DNA of 64,000 bases from Algoriphagus halophilus (GTDB taxonomy: Bacteria > Bacteroidota > Bacteroidia > Cytophagales > Cyclobacteriaceae), in the NCBI RefSeq assembly GCF_900129785.1, contig NZ_FSRC01000001.1, forward strand, positions 1,612,001 through 1,676,000, written 5' to 3'. Below, piece after piece: positions 1 through 8,929 of the stretch. The notes below the pieces were generated by a model that saw nothing but the letters and a program-made list of their open reading frames with translations, was not told the DNA's origin and did not search any database. The stretch's first letter is position 1. Each line of letters begins with the position of its first letter. A program made the translations under genes and the position numbers.

Positions 1-112
1 CATAAATCAAGATAATATTTGGAGGTGTTAATTCATTTTCCGAGCTATCTTTTTCATTGCAGGAGATGACTATACAAAGACTTGCGATCAAGGAGATGAC
101 TGATATTTTCAA
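1..112 (-). CDS. Partial sulfatase-like lipoprotein, N-terminus only
   Basis: The minus strand is open from a TTG at 112 to the window edge, giving 37 residues. They form a hydrophobic signal with a lipobox ending VISC, a charged linker (NEKDSSENE) and then TPPNIILIY. The string PNIILIY is how type I sulfatases begin their catalytic domain, just before the metal-binding DD pair, which would lie beyond the edge. Seen: lipoprotein signal and the PNIILIY start. Inferred: sulfatase family. No ATG is available upstream in frame, so TTG is the likely start. The SGNH hydrolase upstream on the same strand may share its transcript. Other alkaline-phosphatase-fold lipoproteins could begin similarly. 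Confidence 0.6.
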   Translation of the reverse strand, partial: MKISVISLIASLCIVISCNEKDSSENELTPPNIILIY

Positions 113-192
113 AATAGGAGGTGATGAAGTTCTTTTTAGATTAGGGCTAACAAGATAGCGACAAGCTTGTTTAAATCAGGGGAACAATAAGC

Positions 193-912
193 TTAATTTG
201 GGAAGGCCAGAAAGGCTACTTGCAAAGCTCCTAATTTTTCATAACCAGCTTCATTCATATGAATGGGATCCCGGTAAAATTGATCCTGATTATAGAGGTT
301 GTATCCCCCCAAGGTAAACTGGTCTAGGTAGGGAATACCATGCAATTCACAGATTTGCTTTTGAATTTCTACATACTTTACCATTCCGTTTTCATCAAAA
401 GGGTCATAGCCACCTCGATTGTTAAATGCCTTGCTTGAAGTGAAAAAATAAATCGTGGCATGGGGATTCAATTCATAGATTTTTTGGATGCAATAATTGA
501 TGCCTCCAGCCTGTGTGACAAGTTTTTCCTCATCGAAATCATCAAATTCTGTATAGTCTGTGTAGCTTCCAATTGCTCTGTTGTTCGTATAATCATTCGT
601 TGATGCCCATAGAATATAAATGTCAAAAACGCCTGCTTCATCAACTTGTTGCTGAAGTGATTTCCCTTGTAAAGAAGAAAAACCAGCTCCTCCTACACCA
701 TAATTGGTCACTGACATTCCCAAACGCTCTTTCCAAAGATCTTTAGCTACTTCACTTGGAGGGATTACGGAAACTGATCCACCAAAAACAGCGACAGACT
801 TTCCGTAATTAAGGGAATTCTTGATGGGAAGATCTTCTTGGTATTGTTGGGCGGACAAGCCTATCGATGTCAAAAGGAATAAGACAAGGAGGGGAGTTTT
901 AATGGAAATCAT
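193..912 (-). CDS. Secreted SGNH/GDSL-type hydrolase
   Basis: A 239-residue protein with an N-terminal signal peptide (hydrophobic LLVLFLLTSIGLSA, cleavage before QQYQ). It carries the four SGNH blocks: GGSVS near residue 45 in place of GDSL (nucleophile Ser), GVGGAG near 75 (oxyanion Gly), WASTNDY near 105 (oxyanion Asn), and DPIHMNEAGY near 217 (catalytic Asp and His). Such enzymes deacetylate or cleave esters on carbohydrates in the periplasm or outside the cell. The sulfatase-like lipoprotein follows on the same strand about 80 bases on, which fits a polysaccharide-processing role. The substrate cannot be told from sequence. Confidence 0.85.
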   Translation of the reverse strand: MISIKTPLLVLFLLTSIGLSAQQYQEDLPIKNSLNYGKSVAVFGGSVSVIPPSEVAKDLWKERLGMSVTNYGVGGAGFSSLQGKSLQQQVDEAGVFDIYILWASTNDYTNNRAIGSYTDYTEFDDFDEEKLVTQAGGINYCIQKIYELNPHATIYFFTSSKAFNNRGGYDPFDENGMVKYVEIQKQICELHGIPYLDQFTLGGYNLYNQDQFYRDPIHMNEAGYEKLGALQVAFLAFPN

Positions 913-1034
913 AGATTTTCGTTTTGATGAGGGTTCTAATTTGTAGTATCAAACTAATTTTTTTTCACTAACTATATGATGATTCAGGTATTTTTTTCTT
1001 ATTGTATTAATTATAAACAATAACCCATACAACC

Positions 1035-1409
1035 ATGAAAATTAGAGTTACTTTTTTAAGCAGTTTGGTCATTCTGCTAATGATGAGTTTCACTTTTGCA
1101 CCGTCCATTTTAAGTCCCAAGTATTACGAGGGTAAGTGGGAAGTGTTAATTAAAGATACTCCTCAAGGGAATGCAACAATTCCCATGCGATTTGAAACAG
1201 TAGATGAGGTCACTACTGGTTATTTTACGGAGGAGGGTGTAGCAGAAGAGAAAAAGATGTCTTCTGTAAAAATTACAGAGGATGCCCTGTATGCTGCATT
1301 TAATATCAGTGGCTATGATGTTACTCTAAACTTGAAAAAAGTGGATGAAGAAACAGCCAAAGGGGATTTGATGGGGATGTTTGATGCGATAGGTACTAAA
1401 ATGAAATAA
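1035..1409 (+). CDS. Small secreted protein of unknown function
   Basis: A 124-residue protein with a clear signal peptide (MKIRVTFLSSLVILLMMSFTFA). The mature part of about 100 residues has alternating polar and aromatic residues (YYEGKWEVLI, PMRFETVDEVTTGYF, ALYAAFNISGYDVTLNL) as in small beta-barrel or lipocalin-like folds that carry the phrase G-K-W near the N-terminus. No catalytic motif is visible. It stands alone, divergent from the SGNH hydrolase, and ends at a strong intrinsic terminator five bases after its stop. I do not recognise a function. Confidence 0.75.
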   Translation: MKIRVTFLSSLVILLMMSFTFAPSILSPKYYEGKWEVLIKDTPQGNATIPMRFETVDEVTTGYFTEEGVAEEKKMSSVKITEDALYAAFNISGYDVTLNLKKVDEETAKGDLMGMFDAIGTKMK

Positions 1410-1413
1410 TAAA

Positions 1414-1445
1414 AGAGAGGCAATTATGGTTGCCTCTCTTTTTGT
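1414..1445 (+). terminator. Intrinsic terminator after the 124-aa secreted protein
   Basis: AGAGAGGCAA (1414-1423) pairs perfectly with TTGCCTCTCT (1430-1439) around a six-base loop and is followed by a T run. It starts five bases after the stop codon at 1409. Confidence 0.9.
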
Positions 1446-1520
1446 TTAATACCCAACAATTAATCGTTGATTCTAATCAACTTGGTAAGTTCCGCATGTT
1501 TGGAATTTACCTGGATCTTT

Positions 1521-1985
1521 TTAACTAAGGCCCAAGATATATCTTACCATGTCCTTGGCATCCTCTTCACTTAGAGTTGGATGTGGTGGCATAGCTGCTT
1601 CCCCCCAAACACCTGCTCCTCCTTCGATGACCTTAGTAGCAAGCTTGCTGACATTGGCATCATTGTTTTCATATTCAGCAGCGATATCCAGAAATGCTGG
1701 ACCTACCACTTGTCTTTCTTTCATATGACAAGAAAGACAATCTGAATTGGCAATTTTATCTTCGCCAGAAATTGTTTTGCTAGCCTCACTTACTACAGCT
1801 TCTTCTTTCACTTCTTCCACTTCTGGTTCAGAAACTGTTGGTTCTGGCTCTTTAGGAGCTTCTTTTACAACTGGAGTTTCTTTTTCCACTACCACTGCCT
1901 TTTCTTCCTTATTTTCCGCACCACAGGCAACTAAAAGTGCAGCGAGCATGATCATTGCTGACTTTGACAAGATTGTAATTTTCAT
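1521..1985 (-). CDS. Monohaem c-type cytochrome lipoprotein
   Basis: A 154-residue protein. Residues 1-21 are a lipoprotein signal (lipobox AALLVAC). Residues about 25-70 are a Glu/Val/Pro/Lys-rich flexible linker. Residues about 72-154 are a cytochrome c domain with the haem attachment site CLSCH and a later MPPHP segment that supplies the Met axial ligand. The short domain with C-terminal DAKDMVRYILGL resembles cytochrome c551/c552-type electron carriers. It probably shuttles electrons in the periplasm while tethered to a membrane. It appears monocistronic. The redox partner is not evident, though the sugar-oxidation operon lies next to it on the same strand. Confidence 0.88.
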   Translation of the reverse strand: MKITILSKSAMIMLAALLVACGAENKEEKAVVVEKETPVVKEAPKEPEPTVSEPEVEEVKEEAVVSEASKTISGEDKIANSDCLSCHMKERQVVGPAFLDIAAEYENNDANVSKLATKVIEGGAGVWGEAAMPPHPTLSEEDAKDMVRYILGLS

Positions 1986-2077
1986 TCTATTATTGTATTA
2001 GCATTCAAATGGTGAATTTGAATAAACTCTCTTCCAATTGATGGATTATTTATATTTAGCTACAGATTTTCTGATAA

Positions 2078-2109
2078 ATGGGAAATAGTATATACAACCT
2101 ATTTCCCAT
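2078..2109 (-). terminator. Hairpin ending the ThuA/isomerase/oxidoreductase operon
   Basis: ATGGGAAATAG (2078-2088) pairs over 11 bases with CTATTTCCCAT (2099-2109), loop of 10. It lies 16 bases past the stop of the oxidoreductase gene. The T tail is weak, so it may be a 3'-end stabilising hairpin rather than a fully intrinsic terminator. Confidence 0.55.
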
Positions 2110-2125
2110 GTAAAAGTTATTTTCC

Positions 2126-3238
2126 TTAGCTCAGTGTAAACTCCGGTAAATGAATGATTTTTCCACCGGCCATTGCTGATTCATGAGCCAAAATACCTAC
2201 GCAGGTTATATTGGCTGACTGTTTTGCATCTGGGTATGGAGCTCTTTCTTCTGCCAAAGCATTTAAGAATTCATTCACTAAATGAGGGTGAGAACCACCA
2301 TGTCCTGAACCTTGAATGAAGGAAAGGTGCTGGTTATCGTCACCATCATATACCCCAGCAGTCGTGAAAGAAGCAATTTCTTCCGGAAGTAAATGGGCAT
2401 AGTCAGGTATTTTTACCCTTTCTGGAGTTTCACCAGTGTGGATGACAGAATCTTCATGTTCGATAAGCGTCCATTCAAAAGATTTCTTGGAACCATAGAC
2501 ATCAAAACTCTCTCTGTATTGCCTTGCCGTATTGAATAGGGATCTGGTTACCTCTGCCGCTAAATCTGAATCTTTAAACTTAATATGACAGGTTTCAATA
2601 GCGAAAGGAGAACCATATTTTGGAATCAAGTTTTCATCAATTCTACCTGAACCCAAACAAGAAACATACTCAGCCTGAGCTTTTGGTAACGCCAATACTG
2701 GTCCCACACAGTGCGTCGCATAGTGCATAGGAGGGAGGCCTTCCCAATAGCCTGGCCAACCAGCCATTTCCTGCTGATGAGAAGCTCTAAGAAACTGAAT
2801 TTTACCCAATTCACCTTTCTCATACATTTCCTTCACAAACAGGAATTCACGACTATAAATCACCGTTTCCATCATCATGTAAGTCAATCCGGTACGTTGA
2901 ACTTCCTCGACAATTGCCTTACATTCCTCTACTGTGGTAGCCATCGGTACGGTACAAGCCACATGCTTTCCAGCTCTAAGTGCCTTTAGGGATTGTTCCG
3001 CATGGTTTTGAATAGGTGTATTGATATGAACCGCATCAATTTCCGGATCTTTTAATAACTCATCATAATCCGTATATACTTTTTCTATCCCAAAAGCTTT
3101 ACCGATCTCTTCAGCCTTTTCTTTATTTCTCTGACAAATGGCATACATGTTGGCCAATTGGTGCTTTTGGTAAATCGGAATAAATTCAGCCCCAAAGCCG
3201 AGTCCGATAATTGCAATGTTAAATTTCTTCTTACTCAT
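2126..3238 (-). CDS. Gfo/Idh/MocA family NAD(P)-dependent oxidoreductase
   Basis: A 370-residue cytoplasmic protein. The N-terminal Rossmann fold starts NIAIIGLGFGAEF (residues about 6-18, the GxGxxG-like dinucleotide loop). It has EIDAVHINTPIQNHAE near 67 and AGKHVACTVPMATT near 89, where family members carry E-K-P; here the lysine is replaced (C-T-V-P), so the usual catalytic Lys of this motif is missing. The C-terminal alpha/beta substrate domain follows. Enzymes of this family interconvert sugar hydroxyls and ketones. It is the last gene of a three-gene operon with a TIM-barrel isomerase and a ThuA-domain lipoprotein, suggesting a step in oxidised-sugar (3-keto-sugar-like) catabolism. Exact substrate unknown. 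Confidence 0.88.
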   Translation of the reverse strand: MSKKKFNIAIIGLGFGAEFIPIYQKHQLANMYAICQRNKEKAEEIGKAFGIEKVYTDYDELLKDPEIDAVHINTPIQNHAEQSLKALRAGKHVACTVPMATTVEECKAIVEEVQRTGLTYMMMETVIYSREFLFVKEMYEKGELGKIQFLRASHQQEMAGWPGYWEGLPPMHYATHCVGPVLALPKAQAEYVSCLGSGRIDENLIPKYGSPFAIETCHIKFKDSDLAAEVTRSLFNTARQYRESFDVYGSKKSFEWTLIEHEDSVIHTGETPERVKIPDYAHLLPEEIASFTTAGVYDGDDNQHLSFIQGSGHGGSHPHLVNEFLNALAEERAPYPDAKQSANITCVGILAHESAMAGGKIIHLPEFTLS

Positions 3239-3272
3239 AATTTTATTAAATGGGTATGGTAATTTGGGTTAA

Positions 3273-4136
3273 TCAGGCTTCAGAAGCCCATTTCTTTAAA
3301 AATTTCAATCCTTCATTGGCAAAGCTATCTTGGCTTGGTGCCAATGGTTTCCAAATACATACGGCTCCGGCCAATTCCTTAACTTCTGGGGTAAAGCTTT
3401 CAATTGAAATAACTCCTTGATAATTGACCGCTTCTAAACCTCTTTTATAGGCTGCCCAAGGAGTTTGTCCGGTTCCAGGTGTTCCTCGGTAATTTTCAGA
3501 AACCTGAAAATGGATCAATTTATCCCCTGCCAATTTGATGGCAGCTTCTGGGTCAGGTTCCTCAATGCTCATATGAAAACCATCTAAAATAACCTTGGCT
3601 TCAGGTTCATTGATGTCTGATATCAACTGCATTAGCTCTTCACAGGTATTGATCAAATCGGTTTCAAAACGATTCAATGTTTCCAATGCGATTTCCAACC
3701 CGAATTTCCGTGCATTTTGACAGACAATCCTCAGATTACTTACTGCTCTGTCCCATTCGATTTTTTTCTGTTCCGGTGAAACCAGTCGGGCTTTTCCTAC
3801 TGCAGAATACATGGGACCTGCCACAAATTTGCAATCCAAAGCTGCGGCAATTTCAAAACAGCTGTTTAAGTAATCAAAACTGGTTTTATGGAAGCTGGGA
3901 TCTTCATTGGTCAAATCCCTACTTGTACCAAAGGCACCGCAAATCACTGCCTTTAGACCATTATCTGCCAAAGCAGCCTTTACTCCATTGATATCTATCA
4001 GCGCTGGATCTTCTACTGGAATCTCCACGTAATCGTAACCAAATCCTTTAATCTTAGGAAATAGTTTTACCGTTTCCTTATTAAAAGGGGAAGTCCATAA
4101 CCAGGTACTTACCCCGAATTTTACTTCAAGAGACAT
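3273..4136 (-). CDS. Xylose-isomerase-like TIM-barrel sugar isomerase/epimerase
   Basis: A 287-residue protein of the AP-endonuclease-2/sugar phosphate isomerase family. Features are the N-terminal FGVSTWLW strand, IALETLNRFETD (residues about 148-159, metal-binding Glu), VILDGFHMSIEEPDP (about 182-196, Asp/His metal ligands), HFQVSENYRGTPGTG (about 214) and VISIESFTP (about 242, second Glu). The pattern is close to D-tagatose/D-allulose 3-epimerases, and some relatives act on 3-keto-glycosides. It sits 34 bases upstream of the oxidoreductase and 7 bases downstream of the ThuA fusion, clearly in one operon. Confidence 0.87.
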   Translation of the reverse strand: MSLEVKFGVSTWLWTSPFNKETVKLFPKIKGFGYDYVEIPVEDPALIDINGVKAALADNGLKAVICGAFGTSRDLTNEDPSFHKTSFDYLNSCFEIAAALDCKFVAGPMYSAVGKARLVSPEQKKIEWDRAVSNLRIVCQNARKFGLEIALETLNRFETDLINTCEELMQLISDINEPEAKVILDGFHMSIEEPDPEAAIKLAGDKLIHFQVSENYRGTPGTGQTPWAAYKRGLEAVNYQGVISIESFTPEVKELAGAVCIWKPLAPSQDSFANEGLKFLKKWASEA

Positions 4137-4143
4137 TCTTTAA

Positions 4144-7100
4144 TTAAATAACTTTCATGATTCCGTTCATTTGCTTCCAATGATCAGGAAGGGTACAAAC
4201 GAATGGATAATCTCCTTTTTGGGAAGGCACATTCATTACTAAGGTCTCCGAATAATTAGGGAAAACCAATTCGGTGGAAGCAAGAACCTCTGGGATATTA
4301 GGAATAAAGCTACGCTCCATTCCAGTCAGGTTTTTTGCCATTTGATCTGCGGCTTCACCGATTTTTTGTAAGGAACCAATGGATCCGATTACCAAATTAT
4401 GTTGAACAAAATCAGGGTTTTTGAAATCAACGATCAACTGGCTGCCTGCATTTACTGCAAACACAGGTTTGTCAAATCTCATTTCATGAGGAACGGCCGT
4501 AAGAGTGACCGTTCCATTTTCTACATATTCAATCGGAGCTTCTATTGATGCCACCCCTTCATTTTCTGCTGAAGAATCAGCCTTTTTCAAATCAAGGTTA
4601 GAACTATTACCAATTCTACCTGAGAATCTCCAGTTACCTTCGTAGTCACCAACTTTATTCCCAGAATCAAATTGTCCTACACGAACATTTTCAGGGGAAA
4701 GTGGAGCAGTAAATAGTCCATTGGTTTTTCCTTTCGCTACTTCTTTGCCATCAATACTTAGGCTCATTTGACCTCCCTCTTTTAAGGTTGCAGTTACCAG
4801 GAATTTTTCAGAAGGTAATCTTCGGGATCTGATAATTTTAACATCTCCATCCCGTGCAACAGCAAAACTCAACGCATCCTTATACACATATAAGCTATAT
4901 CCATTCACATTATTTCCTTGGGCAACCATTACTCCATCCAGAGGATCTCTACCAGGTGTCACTTCCATTGATATCGTGATTTCCTTTCCAGATGGGTCAG
5001 GTGGGAAAAGGAGGGCATTTCTAGGATCTAAGGTATAAACCTCAGAAATTAAACTTTTAGCAATTCTGTCAGCGATTCCCATCGTGGAGTCTGGCTCCGT
5101 AGAAGGAACTGCAGGTCTATTTTCAAAGGCTGAAGGGTTGGTTAAAGCCGCAGCAAAAATTGCCTGTGGTAAATATTCATCCTTCGCATTGTCAGGATCT
5201 TCCGAAATCGCCAACAACTTCTTGGAAACATCTTCACTTGCAGGCATTTCAGAAACCGCCAGGATAGCGAATTTTCTAGCCTGAAGGTTATCGTCCTCCA
5301 TCATATTGGCTGCTATGATCGCATTTAATGCAGATTGGTTTCTAGGGATTACTCGAACTGCATTTTTCCTTACTGCTGCGGAAGGATGATTTAATGCCTT
5401 CTCTACTACTTCTTGAGCTTTTGCATTAGTACCCTCTAATTCACCCAGACCTTTCAAGGTCCAAAGTGCATTAATTGCAGGACCGTTGATGCCAGCACCA
5501 TCCACTTCAGTAGATCCGATGATTTCATATAGCCCTTCCAAAACTTCTTTATTCTGGGTTTCCACAATTAGACGCTGTGCGGTCATTCTCCAGAATAAGT
5601 TGTCACTTTCCAAGGCATCCAATAATTCGCTGGCAGAAGCATCTTTCAGGTCAAATGTTTTGGATGGCTCACCACCTTTATAAGTCAATCTATAAATTCT
5701 ACCATGTTCCTTATCTCTCATTGGGTTGATGTAGGCATTTCCTTCACCATTTTCAAAACCACGTGGAGTAGGGTTGTGCTGGATGATAAAGTTATACCAA
5801 TCTGCTACCCAAAGTGATCCATCAGGACCTACTTCTGCATGAACAGGGCTAAACCACTCATCAGAGCTAGCCAAAATGTTAAATGCATTTTTCTCTCTAT
5901 AGCCCGATCCTTCTTCTAGGATTCTTGCATTGTGCAATACTCGACCGGTAGGTTCAGCTACAAAAGCCATTTTGTTCCAATATTCTTCAGGGAAGCTTCT
6001 CGCTGTATACAAGTTATGACCTGCAGCTGCAGTATAACTTCCATGCCAATCAACCTGTCTTAAGAAAGGAGTAAGGTGAGGCATATCATAGTGAGAATCA
6101 ATTCCTGTAGCCGTATTTGGTGTGCCTTTATAAATCGTTCTCTTGACAAACTTATTGTCCATTGCCAAATACACAGAGTGCTGCCCATTTGCTGTGGAAA
6201 TAAAGGTTTCGAAATCTTCGGAGAATCCAAGCCCCCAGGTGTTATTACTGGTTCTGCCCAAGAATTCCATATTTTCTCCTGATGGATCAAATCGATAGAC
6301 TCCTTGACCAAAGCTGTATTGCTTACCACTTACTTCACCTCTAAATCCAGAATAGCCCAACACTCCCCAGACTTTATTATCAAAGCCATATTTTAGATTG
6401 GATGGACCCGCATGGGTATCGAATTTACCCCAACCTGTCATGATCACTTCTCTTACATCCGCTACGTCGTCTCCGTCAGTATCTTTTAAGAAAACAAAAT
6501 CAGGAGCCATGGAAATCAACATACCCCCATTCACTGCAGTGATAGAAGTAGGGATATTCAAGCCATCTGCGAAAATGGTAACTTTATCTGCTTTGCCATC
6601 GCCGTCAGTATCCTCCAAAATTTTGATTTTGTCATCGCCACCTTCTTTACGAACCTCATTAGGATAATCAGTTGTTTCAATGACAAACAACCTTCCTCTT
6701 TCGTCCCAAGTAAATGCGATCGGGTTAATGATCATAGGCTCAGAAGCAAAAAGCTCCAACTCAAATCCTACTGGCGTCTGTACCAATTTCATGGATTGTT
6801 CAGGAGATAAAGGCAATTGGAATCTTGGAGCTGGATCTCTTCGTTCATAATTGGGGATTTCAGCGTCCTCAAATTGTGGGGTAGGAATATTATAAGCTGC
6901 TAAAAGTTCATTTACTTTTTCACCAACAGCCCAAAGAATTCCATTGGCAACAAGTTCTTGAAATTCTTCTTTTTCCCAAGTCTTTTCATTGTGACCATAG
7001 GCTGTATAAAATACTCTACCTTTTCCTTCTTCACGAGTCCAGGTATATGGCTCTTTTTGATCACCTTCCACACGCTCCATTAAAACATGCATATCTGGAT

Positions 7101-7629
7101 TCAACTGGCTATGAACATAGGTTTCATCCCATGTTTCAAACTCATTGATACCGTCCATGATAGGATGGTCCTGATCAATGATGTCAACCGTAAAATCTCC
7201 TGTACCATGGCTTTTAAATTGACCGCCAACAGCAGAAATGTACCAAGGAGAATTTTGGAAGCAGAATGAGGCCGAATGAATCGGAATCAATGCCTTGCCA
7301 CCTTGAATATAATCCTTCAATGCGGTTTCCTGCTCAGGAGTAATATTTTCATGGTTTGCATAAATCATCAAACCATCGTAATTACTCAATTTAGTCGGAT
7401 TCAGATCGTTGACATCTGTGGTATAAGTTAAATTGATTCCCTTTTGAAATAAGGGAGTTTCTAAATACATCATCAATTTCTCTGAATTGTGATGCTCGCT
7501 TTCATGACCTAGTACAAGGATTTCAACGCGTCTAGGTTCCGTGGAAGACAAAAATGTCTCGCCAGATTTTTGTCCGCAACTTATCAGAAGCGAAACGACC
7601 AATGTGGTCACTAACCAAGAAAGTTTCAT
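4144..7629 (-). CDS. ThuA - PQQ-type propeller - cupredoxin fusion lipoprotein
   Basis: A large protein of about 1160 residues. I take the start at 7629, which gives a clean lipoprotein signal (MKLSWLVTTLVVSLLISC); an in-frame ATG at 7656 adds nine residues. Domains in order, by eye: a ThuA-like domain (about 35-240), a membrane-bound-dehydrogenase-type six-bladed propeller (about 285-650), HEAT-like helices (about 680-850), a LamG-like beta region (about 880-1030) and a C-terminal cupredoxin (about 1040-1161). The last has the azurin-type ligand set: QHN, then C-TLPD-H-WKQ-M, the same Cys-x4-His-x3-Met spacing as azurin. No CxxCH haem site is present. It probably oxidises a sugar at the cell surface and passes electrons to copper. 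Confidence 0.87.
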   Translation of the reverse strand: MKLSWLVTTLVVSLLISCGQKSGETFLSSTEPRRVEILVLGHESEHHNSEKLMMYLETPLFQKGINLTYTTDVNDLNPTKLSNYDGLMIYANHENITPEQETALKDYIQGGKALIPIHSASFCFQNSPWYISAVGGQFKSHGTGDFTVDIIDQDHPIMDGINEFETWDETYVHSQLNPDMHVLMERVEGDQKEPYTWTREEGKGRVFYTAYGHNEKTWEKEEFQELVANGILWAVGEKVNELLAAYNIPTPQFEDAEIPNYERRDPAPRFQLPLSPEQSMKLVQTPVGFELELFASEPMIINPIAFTWDERGRLFVIETTDYPNEVRKEGGDDKIKILEDTDGDGKADKVTIFADGLNIPTSITAVNGGMLISMAPDFVFLKDTDGDDVADVREVIMTGWGKFDTHAGPSNLKYGFDNKVWGVLGYSGFRGEVSGKQYSFGQGVYRFDPSGENMEFLGRTSNNTWGLGFSEDFETFISTANGQHSVYLAMDNKFVKRTIYKGTPNTATGIDSHYDMPHLTPFLRQVDWHGSYTAAAGHNLYTARSFPEEYWNKMAFVAEPTGRVLHNARILEEGSGYREKNAFNILASSDEWFSPVHAEVGPDGSLWVADWYNFIIQHNPTPRGFENGEGNAYINPMRDKEHGRIYRLTYKGGEPSKTFDLKDASASELLDALESDNLFWRMTAQRLIVETQNKEVLEGLYEIIGSTEVDGAGINGPAINALWTLKGLGELEGTNAKAQEVVEKALNHPSAAVRKNAVRVIPRNQSALNAIIAANMMEDDNLQARKFAILAVSEMPASEDVSKKLLAISEDPDNAKDEYLPQAIFAAALTNPSAFENRPAVPSTEPDSTMGIADRIAKSLISEVYTLDPRNALLFPPDPSGKEITISMEVTPGRDPLDGVMVAQGNNVNGYSLYVYKDALSFAVARDGDVKIIRSRRLPSEKFLVTATLKEGGQMSLSIDGKEVAKGKTNGLFTAPLSPENVRVGQFDSGNKVGDYEGNWRFSGRIGNSSNLDLKKADSSAENEGVASIEAPIEYVENGTVTLTAVPHEMRFDKPVFAVNAGSQLIVDFKNPDFVQHNLVIGSIGSLQKIGEAADQMAKNLTGMERSFIPNIPEVLASTELVFPNYSETLVMNVPSQKGDYPFVCTLPDHWKQMNGIMKVI

Positions 7630-7656
7630 GGGGGGGATTTTAATGGATATTCTCAT

Positions 7657-7799
7657 AAAATGGGTTTATGTATCAATTGCAAACCAATATTCTATATAAA
7701 TTTCCCAAATTTCTCACTGTATTGATTTGATTTATGACTGAATTTTGCCCTATTTGTAAATAAATCACTTCAAAATACAGCATAACTCAGCTAAAATTT
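7657..7799. promoter_or_regulatory. Divergent promoter region, sugar operon / AraC regulator
   Basis: AT-rich gap of about 140 bases between the divergently transcribed ThuA-fusion operon and the araC-type gene. It must hold both promoters. AraC-type regulators with a sugar-sensing cupin often act on the adjacent divergent operon, so operator sites are expected here. I do not see a convincing dyad, and no exact box positions can be given. Confidence 0.4.
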
Positions 7800-8675
7800 A
7801 TGAAGAATCCACTCAAAAAATCGCGTATTCCAGACTCAAAAGTCTTTGTAGTCCAAGAATTAATTGCGCCTTATTTTGATAAAAACTGGCATTTTCACCC
7901 TGAGTATCAGTTGGTAGTAATATTAAAAGGAAGAGGTACCCGTTACATTGGTGATCATATTAAACCCTTTAAAGAAGGGGATATGGTCATGACAGGGCCG
8001 AACCTTCCGCATGTTTGGCGCTCGGACAACGCTTATTTTGACCCGGCAAACGAGTTGGATACGCATTTGATTGTTGCCTATTTTCCTGAAAACTTCCTGG
8101 GAGAGGGGATTTTTGAAAAGGAAGAATTCGAGGATATAGGTAGGTTAATGAAAGCCTCCGCAAGAGGTTTGGAAATCGCTGGGAAAACTAATCAGGAAAT
8201 TACTTCCAAAATGAAGAAACTGGTTCAGTTGAAAGGTTCGAGCCAATTGATTCAATTGTTGGATATATTGAATCATCTCTCACATTCTAAAGATATCAGT
8301 CCCATTACCAATGCAGAGTATATCAATCTGAATAAGGAGTCCGAAAAGGATCGGATGGGAGAGGTGTACGAGTATGTCATGAAAAACTACAAAGAGAAAA
8401 TCATGTTGGAAGAAGTAGCTGCTCTGGCCAATTTATCAGTGAGTGCATTCAGTAGGTTTTTTAAATCCCGAGCCAATAAATCCTTCTCGGATTTTATCAG
8501 TGATGTTCGAATCAGCCATGCCTGCAAACTCCTTCATGAAGAAGGGATCAATATTTCCGAAGTCTGTTATGAAAGTGGATTCAACACCCTTTCCAATTTC
8601 AACAAACAGTTCAAGGAACGAATCGGCAAAACTCCTCTGGCCTACAGAAAGGAATATCTGGATAGTTTTGAATAG
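7800..8675 (+). CDS. AraC-family transcriptional regulator
   Basis: A 291-residue cytoplasmic regulator. Residues about 20-110 form a cupin sensor (HFHPEYQLVVILKGRGTRYIG, then FKEGDMVMTGPNLPHVW). The C-terminal 100 residues carry the two helix-turn-helix motifs (EEVAALANLSVSAFSRFFK, and ISEVCYESGFNTLSNFNKQFK) with the family ending IGKTPLAYRK. It is divergent from the ThuA/isomerase/oxidoreductase operon, so it is the likely regulator of that sugar pathway. The inducer is unknown. Confidence 0.9.
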   Translation: MKNPLKKSRIPDSKVFVVQELIAPYFDKNWHFHPEYQLVVILKGRGTRYIGDHIKPFKEGDMVMTGPNLPHVWRSDNAYFDPANELDTHLIVAYFPENFLGEGIFEKEEFEDIGRLMKASARGLEIAGKTNQEITSKMKKLVQLKGSSQLIQLLDILNHLSHSKDISPITNAEYINLNKESEKDRMGEVYEYVMKNYKEKIMLEEVAALANLSVSAFSRFFKSRANKSFSDFISDVRISHACKLLHEEGINISEVCYESGFNTLSNFNKQFKERIGKTPLAYRKEYLDSFE

Positions 8676-8814
8676 AAGTCAATATTCTTTTGGAAGAGAT
8701 CAGAGTTCAGTTGGCAGTGTACAGAGAAGTTAGGGATCTAAAATCATTAATCTGAAAAACCGTGAAAAGTATTCAGTTAACTATCTGAAGGAATGTTAAT
8801 TAATACGTGAACAG

Positions 8815-8848
8815 CTTCCCCTTAAAATGGGGTTGGGGGATTTTTTGT
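8815..8848 (+). terminator. Possible terminator after the AraC gene
   Basis: A CCCC...GGGG stem-like stretch followed by a second G run and TTTTTT lies about 145 bases beyond the AraC stop. The stem is only four to five pairs and imperfect, so this is tentative. Confidence 0.3.
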
Positions 8849-8929
8849 AAGTTATTGATCAGTTTCAGTAATCAGTAATTTTAAATCATAAATCATATTT
8901 TCTAAATCTTAAATCGCTATTTATTACTT

